This document shows, piece by piece, positions 38,614-53,040 of a stretch of DNA of 64,000 nucleotides. The DNA comes from Ophioderma brevispina. Taxonomy: Eukaryota; Echinodermata; Ophiuroidea; Amphilepidida; Ophiodermatidae. The notes under the pieces were generated by a model. The model was not told the DNA's origin, did not search any database, and worked only from the letters and a program-made list of their open reading frames with translations. A program made the translations under genes and the position numbers. Location of the stretch: NCBI GenBank assembly GCA_023653785.1, contig JAMKCH010072445.1, positions 1-64,000 of the forward strand, written 5' to 3'. The number at the start of each line of letters is the position of its first letter. Positions within the stretch are counted from its first letter, which is position 1.

Positions 38614-41600
38614 TTATATCCCTAACTTCCCTTAATGCCATTTTTGCCACTTTTCAAAAATCACGGAGCGGACCCCTGCATTGTTTTAGGAGGAAATTGT
38701 CCCTAGATCTAACAAGAAAAATAACGCTACCTCCCTTTTTGCGATGGTCGTCAGGTTGATAGTCATTTTCTGTAAAGAGGTTACGGATATGAGACCACAT
38801 TTGAATCCACCAAGACCAGTGTTGGTCTCAATTGTTTGTAACTATAATACTAAGTATATCCTGGGTACTGTGTTTGTACTGCAAAGACACTTTTTCCATG
38901 GATATTTTTTAAATTTGCATTTAAACATTATACATAATAACTCACTAGCTCTTTTGTATCCATTTTATATTAGGAAATGAATAAAAGTCAAAGTTAATGA
39001 CCTCAAGTATTTTCCATTTTATTTTCTCAGTCTGTTCTTGTGCACGTTCATTAAAGCAATAATGGCACATTTTTGAAGAGCGCCCCCAATTTTTCTAAAA
39101 ACGTACAATCACACAAACTTAGTTTTGGCTTAAACTTAACTATTTGTTGCTTTTGTATTGAAAGGAATAGTCGCGGTATTTTCAAATAAAGTTGACGCAG
39201 GAGACGTCATATTAAAAAAATCAGCTAAAGAAATGCAAAGAATGCATCCCATGCGTTGTAAGGACTGCAGCGTGATCATGCTGATATTCAATGGTACTGC
39301 GTATTTCCTCTATAATATTGAAAAAAAAATAGAAAATAGGCTGATTACCAATAATGAAAACCTACCGAGGTCAAAGTTCCATATTAATATAAATATTAGA
39401 ATCCTTGTGTTAAAAACATCACACTCGTCATAGCAACTACAAACATACCCGAGCCCACGCTATTTTGGACGCCATATTGAAAATCTGCAAAAAACATCAT
39501 AGCTGATCTTTGAGACCGTAATCTTTCTGAACAAACCACATGCCTGACGATGTTTATTGATGTGTAAGGATCATTTTATAACCGAGGGTCGGCCTGGCGA
39601 AATCAACGATGAAGTACATTTTCATGCTGTAAGGTTTACGTAGTAATGGGTTTGGGCGGTGATATTTTCCATGTTTACCCGTCCGCCAGTGAGCTCATCG
39701 AATCAAAATGGCCGTCGGGTTTCTAGCCTCTATGGACGGGAACAGAAAGCGGTTCAAACCGGAAAGAACTAGGCGCAACCAGCGAGCAACCGGTGCACCG
39801 CGGTGGTTGAGTTTAGAAGGCGCCCCATACAGCCTTATCCATGTGCTGCATTTTATCAGAGCAACATATCCCAATTTGTCACAAAACACAACATGGAATG
39901 GGATGATCGGTGATCTATGTCTCTAACGGAGTTTTATTAGCCTTGAGTTGAGGCACAATTTTCAGTGATTTGTGAGAATTTTTGGACTGGAGCTAAAACG
40001 GTAAATTTTTATACGCTAAATGCATAAATTATATTTCTACTCGACCACTGTTTTATGGATGGGCATGATGGGTTGCTGCAGTCTCGGTTTTCAGATTTCA
40101 GTCACAAATCTCAGAGTCTGAGGGATATTTGTACCAGATAGCTGAGTATACTTTAATTACAGCCTCTACATGAGGCAAGACTTCAATGCTACTAATAACA
40201 TATTTTTCTATGGATCTTCTCATTTTTTCGCACTATAGACATGATAGAAGTAAGTATCATTATATTATAAGCAAGTGAACAAATCCAAAATATTATTCAC
40301 TATTTCGGATTTTAAAACAAACTACACAACCTACAGTGAAATTACATTGTTCGGGCTCGTTTGCGTAAGATCACAAAAATAACCTAAAATTGCTTGAAAT
40401 TTCTACTGTTTGACTATTAAGCACGGAGAAAGAAGGGAATACAAAAGAGTGTCGCTCAATATAAATGTAATTCACATTGATTACTGAATGCCGACGTGAA
40501 AAATTGGTAACAAATTATGAAATTGGTGAAAGCCCTAAAAAAATAACACGTTGGTTTTTATTTTATTCAAAATAGTGTAAGGTTTTACACCAATTAACTC
40601 TCCACCCGTAAGCCTGCTGGCTTTGTATCACTATTGTATTTGAATAAACTCATTCATCTTACGATTTTGGCACATTTAGCATGTGGTTAGTGTCTATGTT
40701 TATTAGTATCAGTTTGTTAAACATTCGCTGAGAGGGTTATACGTTTATTATTTTGGTCCAATTTTTGCCCAGTCCCAGTGGTTACGACACAAAAATTCTA
40801 TCCACACGCGACAAACTTAGTTCGTAAAGTGCGTTATTACTCAACAAATAATGACGTTGTATATTATTCTTAACGTAATGCTGTGCGATTTGTGGGAAAA
40901 ATAAAGCAAAGCATCAGAATTACCGAGCTTGATTTGAAAATTCCATTTTTATCATGTACTACAGGGATAATTAAAAGGTCCATGGCACGATCCTAAAATA
41001 TCCTCGTTCCCAGGGGATCCCAAATATAGTGTTATAAACAAAGCTGCCATTTTCTTATTTTTACCCTCTGAATTTTTAAGGAAAATACGTGCTTGTGATG
41101 TTATGAGTAAAAAATATGTTCCATTGGTCGATCAAATTCATTGTTACACAGTATTCTTATGGCGCTGTGAAAGCTGAACAGAGAGGGTATTGTGGTCAAA
41201 GCTCATCAATCTAAATGAAGAAAGAAATGTTTAATTAAATCGCGTCACCCCCCTTAAAATCCGGATCACCGATTTATTTCTAAAATAACTTATTAAAATA
41301 CAGTAAATGCATTGAAGGAGGATGCTTTTAGCTTAGTAAATAACAACGCCAACCGTGAATTTGGAAAAATTAAACATCGAAGAAGCATGAGGGCGTATGT
41401 CATGTTCATAAGAAATGTCGCATTTGCTTGAGTGTTTTGCTATATTGTTTATTCTGGTTTGGAATTGGTTGTTGGTTACTCAAAAGCTTTTGATCGGTTG
41501 CTGTAGTGCAAAATTTCTGATTACATTAACTTCTTCTGAACAAGTCAAGTGGATTGGACTGAAAGAATGATTAGATTTGAAAATACGGACATCACATACT

Positions 41601-42861
41601 TTGTAGTATAATTGATATCATCACGAAGAGTAATATGATCCCCTCACGGATCAAGCAGAGATGACTCACTGTCATTTGTAGCTGGCCCATTTGATCAAAT
41701 ATGATAAATGGTGTCTAAGAAATGTAAACATTGATCTAGTTAAGATGTTCTTGCACAGTCGTGTAAAAAGTCCGATCCTTGGGTTATAGCGATTCGGTGT
41801 GTGAATAACTCTATTTTTTACAAAAGAAGAATTCAGATCAAACTAGATATAAAAAAAACCGGAAGGCTGATACCACTACTATTCAGTTCTAAAATACTTA
41901 ATGTGCGGACGACGATTTCACCAAAAAAATAAAACTCTGTCACGGTATGTATGTTTGGTAGGACAAGTAAGCAAATGAGATTGTTAGGACAAGCCAATAC
42001 AAGTAACTGGCGTCATTATGCATGTGTTAATCAGCTTATTGTAGCTTTTGGAAATGAAAAGCAACCAATGGCAAATGGAATTTAAGACGTAATCAGTCTT
42101 TGGATTACATTTTCCGTCTAGGTACCACCCCTGAGTTTCATTAGTTCACTGGCATTACGTAGTTGGTGAATACGATTGGTAATGACATGGATCTACTAGA
42201 TCACGCTGAACGTATAATTTAAGCATTTATCCTCAAAACTATGTTTATCATCCCAAAAAGTCATTTTTTCGTAAAAATTCCATTTACTGAGAGCCGCCAA
42301 AAAAGATTGTTTCCGATTTGTTGTCTGTCACATATGCTGCTTCTCAATGAGTGGTTTTTTGTTGGAAATTAAGAAACCTTCCTCTTGGTAGTTGTTTAAA
42401 ATGGCCCCGACGATGAGGACTTCGCACCTGGACACAGGCAGCTTCATAATGGACCTTCCAAATCCATATATTTGTCCAATATTCAAGTGCTTGTGGTTTT
42501 CACGGCAGAGAAGAGAAGTGTATCAAGCCACAGAGCGGCAAGTATCAGGCTGAATTGCGCTATGTAGTTGTGGTGAATTATGGGTGTGTTGAGGAGAGTG
42601 TTGTGTCTAGGTTGTGTGCGTTGTTGTATAGTATGTGTGCTTGTGGTGTAAGTGGGAGAATGTGAGTTCTAGGATTTTGGTGTCTGCTATTGGGAGGTGA
42701 GTATGCTCAGGGGCCCGATCCAGAAGGAAAGCCACAGGGGCCAGTCCCCCCTAAAATGAACAAAATCATGCAAAAATCAACCAATTTTCAAGACATTTCA
42801 AGCTCTGATCATTTTTTAGTTATCATTTTGCCACTCTCTGGAGTACCCCCGCCGTTTTTCT

Positions 42862-42862
<1 letters not shown>

Positions 42863-42894
<32 letters not shown>

Positions 42895-42903
42895 GGGGGG
42901 GGG
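42863..42903. repeat. (GT)n microsatellite followed by G run
   Basis: About 15 TG dinucleotides and then 10 G. Unit I has only the G run at the matching place. Confidence 0.9.
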
Positions 42904-43429
42904 AGTAAATATGCATGTGTTTGTTTGAAGTTATATTTTGCGGTGTACAACCATGCATCCATGATAACTGTGAGAATGAGTGCGTATAGTATAAAGCAAT
43001 CACAATAACAATTTTGGTAATGGAACTCAATCACAAAAAGACGCTCTTTCCTGAAACGTATATTATGTAATAGCTGTATCCTGATCAGTTCATCACACGG
43101 CTTCCTCGATCCCCTGTGGCTAGTAATTCCACAATTCGGGGCAGGAATTACAAATGTGCAAAAGAGGAAACACTGGTTGAGCTTACTTGTCCAATACATG
43201 CCATATGATATGCTACCAATATATCTGATTACAACACCACTCAATGCTATACGTTGTACGTATTTATATATTGAATATGGTAGGATTTACATACAATTTT
43301 AATGCAGGTTTTTAGCGTGTAGTGAGACGTTCAAATAGATGTTTACCCTCTGTCTGAGGATGGTTTCTGATGTGTCGATGGAAAGTGATAATGATGAGAA
43401 AGACGTTGAAGATGTGAAAACCAAGGTGA

Positions 43430-43575
43430 TGTTGACGATGTTGCTGATCATGGCGATGATGATGATGATGATGACGTTGGCGATTGCGATGATGATGATG
43501 ATAATGATGATGATGATGATGAATAATTATGATGATGATGAATTTGTTGATAATGATGATGATAATGATAATAAA
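43430..43575. repeat. (GAT)n / (ATG)n microsatellite tract
   Basis: Near-pure GAT trinucleotides with a few interruptions. The Met- and Asp-rich frame over it (43,339-43,665), and the His-rich one on the other strand, are translations of this simple repeat, not genes. Confidence 0.9.
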
Positions 43576-46500
43576 GTCAATTTTCATGGAGAACGGCAAT
43601 ATTATTTATTGATATCACTTGACGCTATAGCAATGGACATTTCAGATTTTTTGGAAAATGGCTGATTGTGGTTTTAATTGGTTGGTTGTAGAACAGAAAA
43701 AAAAGTAAAAAAACAAAACAATACCAAATAGTTACATTTTTAAATTGCAGGCTGTCACAATCGGCCCCAAAAACAAAATGGGTACACTTTTCTGAAAATG
43801 TCCTCGTGTCCCTTTAAAATATAATTTTGGGCAAATGAACTTTGGACACATGTCATCCTCCGGAGGTGACGTTAGGCTGCGGTACCGTGTACAGAAAGTA
43901 ATACCTGAAGCTATACCTCGTAGTCAGTTTCGCAAAGAATAAGGTGAAAAGCCCTGGCTGTTCCATTTCGTCCGGTAGTAAGCGTCCCACTGGACACATT
44001 GGAAATCATATGATTAACTCATCGGACACAGCATACACAGAATGAATAACCCAATTAATGATAAAAAACTACAAATGAAAACCTAAGGACTAATTACAAC
44101 ATCCATAACATTTTGAATAAGTCTGGTCTCAGATAGGTACCATTTCTGCCCTAATAGTTTTTCATAGTAGTATAAGGTCTGAACAAACTTAAGTTATTTC
44201 CTAACACCAAAATATTGGGGACGCAGCTTGTACAGTCTGTCCCAACAAATGTTACCACTCTGAACGACGACATTTTGATACAAAGAAATTACTCCATGGG
44301 CCCCCCCCCCCTTTGTTTGGTATCCTTTTAAGCCAATAAAAAGCTTTAATATGCATTTATTAATTTCCATCCGAGACGTAAAACAAAAGATATGCTTCAT
44401 CAATTATGAGAGGGCAAAATCAACTTGGTCCGATTTCTGGCCTTAGAACACTTGAAATGCATGATGCACCATGAATACACTTGGCTTCATAGCACATCTT
44501 CTTTCCTCTAAAGAAAACAAATAATTTTGCAGTGTTTTCTATTTACGAAGACCTCGATATTCCCTGCACCGTGTTTTACAAACGTTCAGCGGTTGGATCT
44601 ACCACACTGCTCTTCTAACAAGAGACATGTTGGCTTTAGTCTTGCTTTCTGGTTCGTGGATCTGTATGGCCCTGCCCTGTGTCTTTATTTTCCATTCTGC
44701 TGCTTTATAGTCCAGTAGGCTTATTATCAAAGTTTCTCATTCTTTTTTGTTACTTTCGTGTTTTTGTTGTTTTTCTACCATAGAATCATAGATGTTCTTG
44801 GGAATCCAATAAAGAAGTGTCTGGTTGTTTGTTTAATTTGATTTGGTGTTAACATTCTGGGTAAATTTGAGCGATGTTGATAGGGCTAACCTGGCTACAT
44901 GAAAGTGAAACTGACTGATTAAATATTTGAAAAATACGAATTATGGGGGGGGGGACTGATCATAAAGAACCGAATCACATTTTATGACAATAATGGAAGT
45001 TCAAAATGGATTACCAATATCTTCAATATGTTTCATGTACCATCAATCACCAATCATAACCCAATTTGATATATGTTACAAAATCATGTTTCACACAATC
45101 TTACAAGGTAACACTGCAAATCGGACCAATCCGAATTTGTACTTTCTTTTGACGAAGCATATCTTTGTTCTACTATCGGCAATTGAAATGAAATCAAAAG
45201 GAAAATCACGCTTATTTAGTTAGCTTTAAGATCATTACGCAACACAAAGACCATGTGCTTACTTAAGTTATTTACAAAATGCCTGTGTTCCGGTGTTAAC
45301 ATTTTTGGGACAGGCCTGGAAGAAAGAAATCATCTGGAACAAGAGCTAGCTTATGAAAGCATAATTTTTACATGTCACGTTGAGGTTTAATTAGCATGCT
45401 CAAAATAATAAGGCTTAAATGATTGATCATATATAAAGAGGATACTATATTTGTTTGTCGTTGAAATCAAAATTCTGGAATTCAATCTTATAATTTTATT
45501 AGGTTTTTTGACGTCAAATTCGGTTTTATTTGCTGAAAAATTGGAAAAATATCATTACATAACTACAAAATTGTATTTTTAATTCCTTTAACTCTCCAAT
45601 TTATTGATGAGTTGATAACAATATTAGCGTTGTGACATGTTGCCTTCTCGGTGGACCAGTCAATTTGTTTATTAAATCAATCGAACCTATTTTCATTCGC
45701 ACTGAAAGCGGTACGCATTCCTGTGAGTCTAACGCTCATCCAAAATATTAACCACTTACAGGAGACAACCGGTAATCAACCAATGTTCTACGTCGAACAC
45801 ATCGTTTCATTTGCACATTTGCAATCGTATCTCCTGTCTTTTCATCGTTGTTTTAAGTTTTGGATTCCAATCGTTTCTTTAACATATAAGCCGCTGTTAC
45901 TTATTAAAAAGCATGGGTACCGACGTCCGGAATTGTCTCGCGTTGAAAAAGTTAAAAGATTCGTATTGAAAACGTAACGTTCATCTTAGCTGGTCAGTCG
46001 AAATGAAGATGTCTTTTATCATCCTTGCCGGCCGCGCATTATTAGAAAATCGGCGTTTGTAGCTTGTTCTTTTATCTTCAATAGACACCAGATAATTTCG
46101 CTTCTTAAGTCGCCTTCTTGCTAAAATACTGCTGAAAGCTGTTTGAGTACGGGGCGCCATGAGTTGTGCGTGTTACAACGTTAGGCTGGATATATAGGGG
46201 CAAGCATAGTTTAGTAGCTAAAATATGTACATGATCAATGGAATTGAACGGTAAATCAATAACCAATTGTTTAAAACTGGTGATCAACGTCACATGAGAC
46301 AGTATCATACTTCCGCTGTCATCGGCACTGACCGTTTGAACAACATACAGGGGGTTTTTAGAGATGGCCAACCCCCCACCGACATTGGCGGAGCTTTTAG
46401 CACCGAACGTGCCTGTGAAGTAGCATTCATATGGAAGTTTGTAATTGTTTTCAAAAAGTTGCCAAGCCATAAATGTTAGCTTCGCACCTATGCGAGTAGA

Positions 46501-47738
46501 ATAATCAACATTTATTTCAGGTTGTTAAATGATGAGTACAACAAAGCCAAATGTTCAAAATACAGGAATGTAGCCATGATACAACCACATTCATTTATTT
46601 TAAAGCAGTTTGAATGTTAAGAATGCACATGATTTCTGAGGGGTAGCTCTGGGTCTGGGCCGTGGCTTTCCGAGAAATCCATTGAGATGGTATCCAAAGT
46701 GAACGCCGTAACTGCTAATAGTCGAATCAGCACTATATCGTAAATAGTTACGATTAAAAAAATATTGGACACAATAAATCCTGACACACATTTCAAATTT
46801 AAAATGGCCACCAAAGCAGGTAATACTTGAATAATTCCTACATCACAAAGTATATGGGCTGAAAATGGGCTGTAGGTATGTGTTACTGGACACTACACAC
46901 ATTAAGAAATGTTTTACAAAACAATAATAATAGACATTTTGATTTTGGTAAATGAGTCAAACTCCAAATAGAAACGAATATTATGGGGAAAAGTTTACAA
47001 ATATAATATAAGAATTTGCATCTTTGAAATTATGTTTTTGTATAACTAGATACATCCGTACCTATCATACATAAAATGTATCTTAGAGCGTTCTTTATGT
47101 AGAAAAAAACAAGGAACACAGTTGCGGCATTTTCATATTGCCTTCAATGTAAAATTATTTTACTGCTGTTTAACCCACTGACCTCTACACATGGATAGCG
47201 GGTCTGAGTCGCCGATTGAAACAACGGGAAGTTGTTTTTCGCCTTAACAATATGGCGGGCAACAATGCACACACCTGCTGGTGCACATATTCCACACAGA
47301 TGTTCTATTGTTATACCACATGAAGCCACGTGAAGCCACGTACCACGTGAAGCCACATTGTGCAGGGCAAATGCAACTTCCTGTGGTTTCAATCTGCGGC
47401 TATTTAACGGTGCGCCAGCCCGCTATCCATATCTATAAACGTCTATCCCCTTTTCTTTCATCATTATCATTGTGTTTCTTTTTGTTCAACTGTCATTATA
47501 GTTACTAAGCGGTCACAGACCGTTATTTAACATATGAATATTCATCACACCGTTTATTTTTTCCGAAGGTGGTCTCTGTACCTTTCCGGCGAAAAATACG
47601 GCTGATGAATCTTCAATTAAACAAAAAAGGACAATTGAACAAGAAAATTCTAGAAACACCTGGGCCTCAGTGGTACAAATGAAAGAAATAAAAACAATAG
47701 TGAAAGACTCAATATAAACGCTAATTGTGAACACGAGT

Positions 47739-48117
47739 TTGCCATCTACTTGTTAGCTTTATCTGTCGATTACGATTCAGCCAAAGTAGGGATTGTAAGT
47801 TTGCATTGTCTTCTTCCCTATTTTAAAGGGACAATCGACAATTTCGCTCTTTTATTGTTAAATACGCAACGATAAGAAACGGACCCATACAAAGCTTATT
47901 GTGATGGTCGGATTACCATCTGCTGGTTAAATAATACAAGTATATCGATTAAAACGACTCAGCCAAGATAATGATTTCCAAAGTCAATGGAAATCACTTG
48001 CAGTCTCAATACAAAAGGCTTATTGTGAGTCCGATTACCATCTTCTGTTTAGCTAATACATGTATATATAACGAATCAGCCAAGCTATAGTGATTCAAAG
48101 TCATGGAAATCTTCTAA
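47739..48117. repeat. Tandem repeat of about 124-bp unit (unit III)
   Basis: Base-for-base copy of 30,297-30,675. Confidence 0.7.
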
Positions 48118-48163
48118 AAAACAATTTAAACATGTTGTTTTTACTTTAAATGGTAACAATGAA

Positions 48164-48596
48164 CAATACGTGGATCCGGGGTTTTCCTACCGGAAATCAT
48201 TTTTTCCCGAAATTCCTATGCATTTGGGATAGGAATACACCAACATTTACTAGTCGATGAAATAAATATAGCGCATGCATATTCTATGGTGTTTTGTGTC
48301 ATAACGGGTCACACTCCTGCACGCTCGGCCGGTTTAGTTCGCTTCCTTTAAACTACGCGCGTATTTTGTGGCGCAAAAATACAAGGCATCAAAGAGTACC
48401 CGTTACTGGTAAAATGTACAGCAAACGGTTTTCGCACCGTTATGACAGAAAAATGACCGTATTACACAAAACACATAGAATATAATATTCGCTATTTATT
48501 TTATCTACTCGTACATCATTGGTGCATTCCTATCCACAATGCATAGTACTTTCGGTAAAAATGCATTTCGTAGGAAACCCAGGATCCCACGTATTG
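48164..48596. mobile_element. 433-bp inverted-repeat element nested in the hAT cargo (unit III)
   Basis: Identical to 30,722-31,154, shifted by 17,442 bases. Confidence 0.65.
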
Positions 48597-48853
48597 CTAC
48601 CCATACGCCAGATCACTGACGTTTACAAATAAAAATGAGAGAGAAGCGTATGCTAAGATAAGGGAATTTCTGCCTTTTGTTTTCTTTATATAACGCAATC
48701 GGTGCTCGTGATAACCGTATACATAGCCTATTTAAAAGAATGCTATATAGGATATCTTTCTTAGTTAAAACGTCTTAAGCACATAACCTGCTGTCACTTC
48801 GTCGTCACCTCCACTCGAATAACTCTGTACAAGATCTTTAATTAATTATTAAT

Positions 48854-49681
48854 AGAAGCTCGGAGAAACTGGCGAGCACTCACTAATAAAGACGGCTCGA
48901 ACCCGAGCCTCTCTCGCTTTCAGGCGTGGAAATCCACTTGGCCCAGAGGACTGTGTTTAATGTGGATCCAGTGAACGACACTAATGTATTTCAGTCTTTA
49001 TTTCAGAGTTTCAGCGTCCCGTAATTATATTTTTATTTTGTATTAATGAATGGGAGGGCCTATATACATGCTTCTAGCATAATCTATGACGAGCGAAACG
49101 CAATTCAATGCACGCGAGATCATCAATGATACAACCCGAGAAATAAAATTGGTAAATATTATATAGAAGCTCGGAGAACTGGCGAGCACAGAACTAATAA
49201 AGACGAAATACACGGTCCAACCCGGAGCCTCTCGCTTTCTAGGCGTGAGAACTACCCCTGGGCCACAGAGAGATTGTTTTTAATTGGAGACCAGTGAACG
49301 AGCCTAATGTCTTTCAGTCAGTCTTTATTCAGAGTTTGCAAGCGGCCTAATTATATTTTTGTATTATAGAATGGGATGGCCGTATATGCGTGATTCTAGC
49401 AGAATCTAGACAAGCGAAACTCAATTCAATGCACGCGAGGATCAAGAAATGATACAACCCGGAAGTAAAGTGGTAAATATTATATAGAAGCTCGGATAAA
49501 CGGCGAGCACAGAACTAAATAAGACGAAAAATACACGATCCCGACCCGGACCCTCTCGCTTTTAGGCGTGAGAAATACCACTGGGCCACAGAGGACGTGT
49601 TAATGTGGATACCAGTGAACGAGCACTAATGTATTTCAGTCCTTTATTTCAGAGTTTCAAGCGGCCGTAAGTATATTTTTT
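48854..49681 (-). repeat. Three-copy tandem array of a tRNA-derived repeat (unit III)
   Basis: Same array as 31,412-32,240, differing only by single bases in homopolymers. Confidence 0.6.
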
Positions 49682-52388
49682 GTTGTCCCCAATCCCCTCA
49701 ACAATAGGATTATCTCTCCAGAAGAGTACCTTTATCGCTATATACGTTGGTGTAGACCCTGCACATTGAACTACACACCATTGGTGTTTTTAATTAGAAA
49801 AATCTAACGCTCTGCTTCCAGATTTAAAAAAAACCCGAAATATACACTCTCATTTTAAACTCATAATTTATCTACGATCCTATATTCGTTCTTGTCACGA
49901 CGTATATGTAGATAAAGAATGTTCCAAAAACACACCGTTAATGAAAAATACTTGAGTTTGAGATTAAGGTCGCTTCCTGGGTTTTAGAAGACTGCGACCC
50001 GTAGCGGCTCGCCTAGGCTCGCCGCTAGGTCGAGGTCTGACAGGCTAACTAACAGCCTTATCAAACACCATTATTTTTATGACGGTGTGGCTTCCTCATC
50101 CTTTATCTATTACGTAGAGGTCGGTGGTTCCTAAATACAAAACACGCAGATCATTAGAATCCACTACCAATAGACCAGTTCAATGTTCTTCGAAGACCTT
50201 TTCTCAGCCAATGTATGAATACAGAGGACGGGCCATTGAAGATGCATTTCGTGGGGATCTTCGCACCCTTACCCTGTGTTCTTGGCCAAAAATCATTTGA
50301 TCCTGACCATGCCTTTTGATGTTCTGAGCAATGTTAGTATCACGGAGCCCCCTAGGCCACTGTGTTTGTAATTTCTGTCCCGTTTTTTACGGCCGGAAAA
50401 ATACCAAATTACCCATTTCTTAGGAGAAGATCGTAACCATTAGACAACATATACGATAGACCAAGGCTTCAGTGATATAAACTCAACCTTTTTTAGTAAG
50501 CCGGGGGACCGACTGTAATCACGAAATCCTCTTTAAAGTTATCGTAAGTCACCTTGTAAGCCAGTTTTCTGCATTTACCACTTACATACGAAACTAACCA
50601 ATCTTACACAGTCAATTCTTCATTCTTACACAACCGATATCTTTCCTCCGCTTTTTAATGTAAAATGATTCTACAAATACATGAACATACCCAAATTTGC
50701 TATTCGGAAATTTATTTGGTTAGGAAAGAATTTCTTTGTATTTTGAGGTGAAACAGTCTTAACAGTAAGCGCGCGCGCACATTTTTTGTCTATGAGGGGG
50801 CAATGACTCTGACTCTATTATTCCTTACACTCACTTTAATGCTTAAGCAATCTTTGAGATTATTAATAATACAGTGGGCTATTTCTACAATTTATTCAAT
50901 ACAGTGAAGGGAGCTCTCTCTGTCTGTATTCTCTGTCCATATTTGTAAATATTTGGAGAATTAATCAAAAAATCAATAAAATTATAATGTGACACGCTGT
51001 TTGATGAACAAAATCGTTTTCCTGCTTTTAATTTATGAGACCAGAAACCTTACACATTGTCTCTTTAAACTGAATCTGTCCCCAAAGTCCTCGGGAACTT
51101 TGCCCCGATTTGTCCTCCCAAAATAAATTTCAACAAGCCCATACATCGTAGCAAAGATAACCAAAATACACGTGTGATAACATTTGCCCGTACACTTTTA
51201 AGGTTTATACTGTATGTAATATTGACTTATTTTTTCAATAATACAAGATACGCCGTGAGTAAAATCAATTTCACAAATATGAACAAGATAGATCAATAAC
51301 ACATTTTGTAATCAAGCTTACAAGTACGGAAGAGCACTTCCCACTTTCACATCTACTCATTTGTTCAATTACTTTCATTCACAAATGTTTGTAATGTCTT
51401 AATGTAGAGCCTCCTACTAACGTCTTCCAATCGAATGGTTACCTAGCAGCATGGAAGGCAAATAAATGAATATACCGTAGTAAATTTCAACAAGGCATCT
51501 ATTACATAAGCCCGATAACGTAAAAAACGAGGTTGTTAAATCTATAAACAAACCCCCATTGCTGAAGGTATAACCATTAAATGAACCCTTCACAAATTAA
51601 TGCCCCTAATTTATTCAAATTGAAAAATTGGTTTGGCATTAAGTTAAATGCGCTAGATAACAACCTTGCGCGAACTATTCCCATATAGCTCGTGGGTGAC
51701 ATGGGCGTATTCGAGTACCACGAGGAAATCGAAATTATTCTAAATATAGCCGCTCACATCAAACCGGGTATCTAGGGCTGATCCTGCGGTGATATTGCTC
51801 ATAATAACATCAATATGTCGTTGCCTTCTTAAGCGGAAAAACCCGTGGCGATATCAAGTTAATGACTAACGCGCGACTAGCTTACGGGACATAGATGGGT
51901 ACAACCGTACAATAACATAGTTGGGGTAGTTGAAAGTATCAATTGTGATACGGGAACATTATACTTGAATCGCCTGTTCTTGTAGAAGAGACAAAAGCAA
52001 CAAGATGAGCTAGCAAGAATCTCTAGATTTGCTAATCATTTATTTCGGTTCTCTGAAAAGATAAGCGTGAAATAAAAGAAAGCCATACCAACACAAACAT
52101 TCACAGATACAGCATTCCATTTAATCCTAAAAGATACAGTTCGTGTAAGTTTTAAATTACGGTGAGCAATATAAAATACGATAATCTGGTCGTCCGTGCT
52201 ACATAATATATGAAGCACACGTAACATTCCAAAGGAAATCACAAGGGTATGCGAATGGCTAGGTGGGTAGGGTAGGAAAATATTTGTCTTCCTTGCGAGT
52301 TTGCCAAACGTCAATATATCTATAGATATTCATAGGTCCATAATCAATTTCATACACAAATTACGCTGACCACTGCTTTATCGTCTTT

Positions 52389-53040
52389 CAAGCTGTATCT
52401 CTCTATCTCTCTCGCTAACTCTCTTAGAGTACCTCTCGCTTTCTCTCCCCCTCTCTCTCTTTTCCAATCCAATTATTTGTAATATCCGTCTATCTATCTC
52501 TCAATGTTGGTCATATCATCTCTGACCATCCCTATCTCTAACTTACTTGGAAGATAATATAATTTTTGCACAAGACAGACTGCACCTAATGAACAATTTA
52601 AAAAAGTTACTAAATGCTAATGTATGTATACAATTTGCACAAAATTTAATAACTTAGTGTAAAAAGATTGATAAAAAATGTAATCGTCAGAAAATGAGGA
52701 TAGGTATATTTCTACGATCATAATGAACGGGTTATATAATGTTGTAATACATAAATGAAAAAAAAAATATGTATTTATTATTCATTTAAAACGCTTTAGT
52801 CTTAGACACTCATAATTCAGAATAGAATAGTTAACTTAAAACATTAATATTTTCTTTACATTCCTACATTAAAATATAATGGATGGAATTTTGTACATTA
52901 TGTAGAGATCATAATAGTAATTTCTTTGGTAAATATAAAAAAAACACATTTTAGTTGCAATCTAGTAAATGCATATTTGAATGCCGTTCCTTTGAAATGC
53001 GGTTTGATGAATAAAAACCTGAAAGTAATTTAGTAAATTA
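52389..53040. repeat. Single copy of the 625-bp block that is duplicated in units I and II
   Basis: The CT-rich start, CAATGTTGGTCATATCATCTC and the closing CCTGAAAGTAATTTAG are present once. Unit III may be ancestral here, or may have lost one copy. Confidence 0.8.

Larger units (their letters stand above)
29225..46647. repeat. Segmental tandem repeat, unit II
   Basis: About 17.4 kb, homologous in order to units I and III. It contains the hAT-like element shared with III and a private TTAA element. Identity is uneven: almost exact with unit III over 29,984-33,780 and with unit I over about 34,417-36,523. Elsewhere it is littered with single-base gains and losses relative to its sisters. No recognisable gene. 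Confidence 0.85.
47176..50126. mobile_element. 2.95-kb hAT-like non-autonomous element (unit III copy)
   Basis: The left end is CACTGACCTCTACAC and the right end GTAGAGGTCGGTG. The 8-bp target GTTTAACC lies on the left (47,168-47,175), with a shortened GTTCC on the right. The empty site is intact in unit I. The first 250 bases, including the inverse arms around AACTTCCTG and GCTATCCAT, match the small MITE at 2,207. After that MITE-like part comes a 2.7-kb cargo before the right end. So this may be a MITE that received an insertion near its right end, or the larger parent. No transposase is visible. Confidence 0.8.

Noticed and set aside
43339..43665. 108-codon Met/Asp-rich frame and the His-rich frame opposite
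   Set aside because: Both translate the (GAT)n microsatellite; no sequence outside the repeat supports a gene.
46105..46470. 121-codon minus-strand frame at the end of unit II
   Set aside because: The homologous segment in unit I (28,700-28,990) does not keep the frame or the protein.
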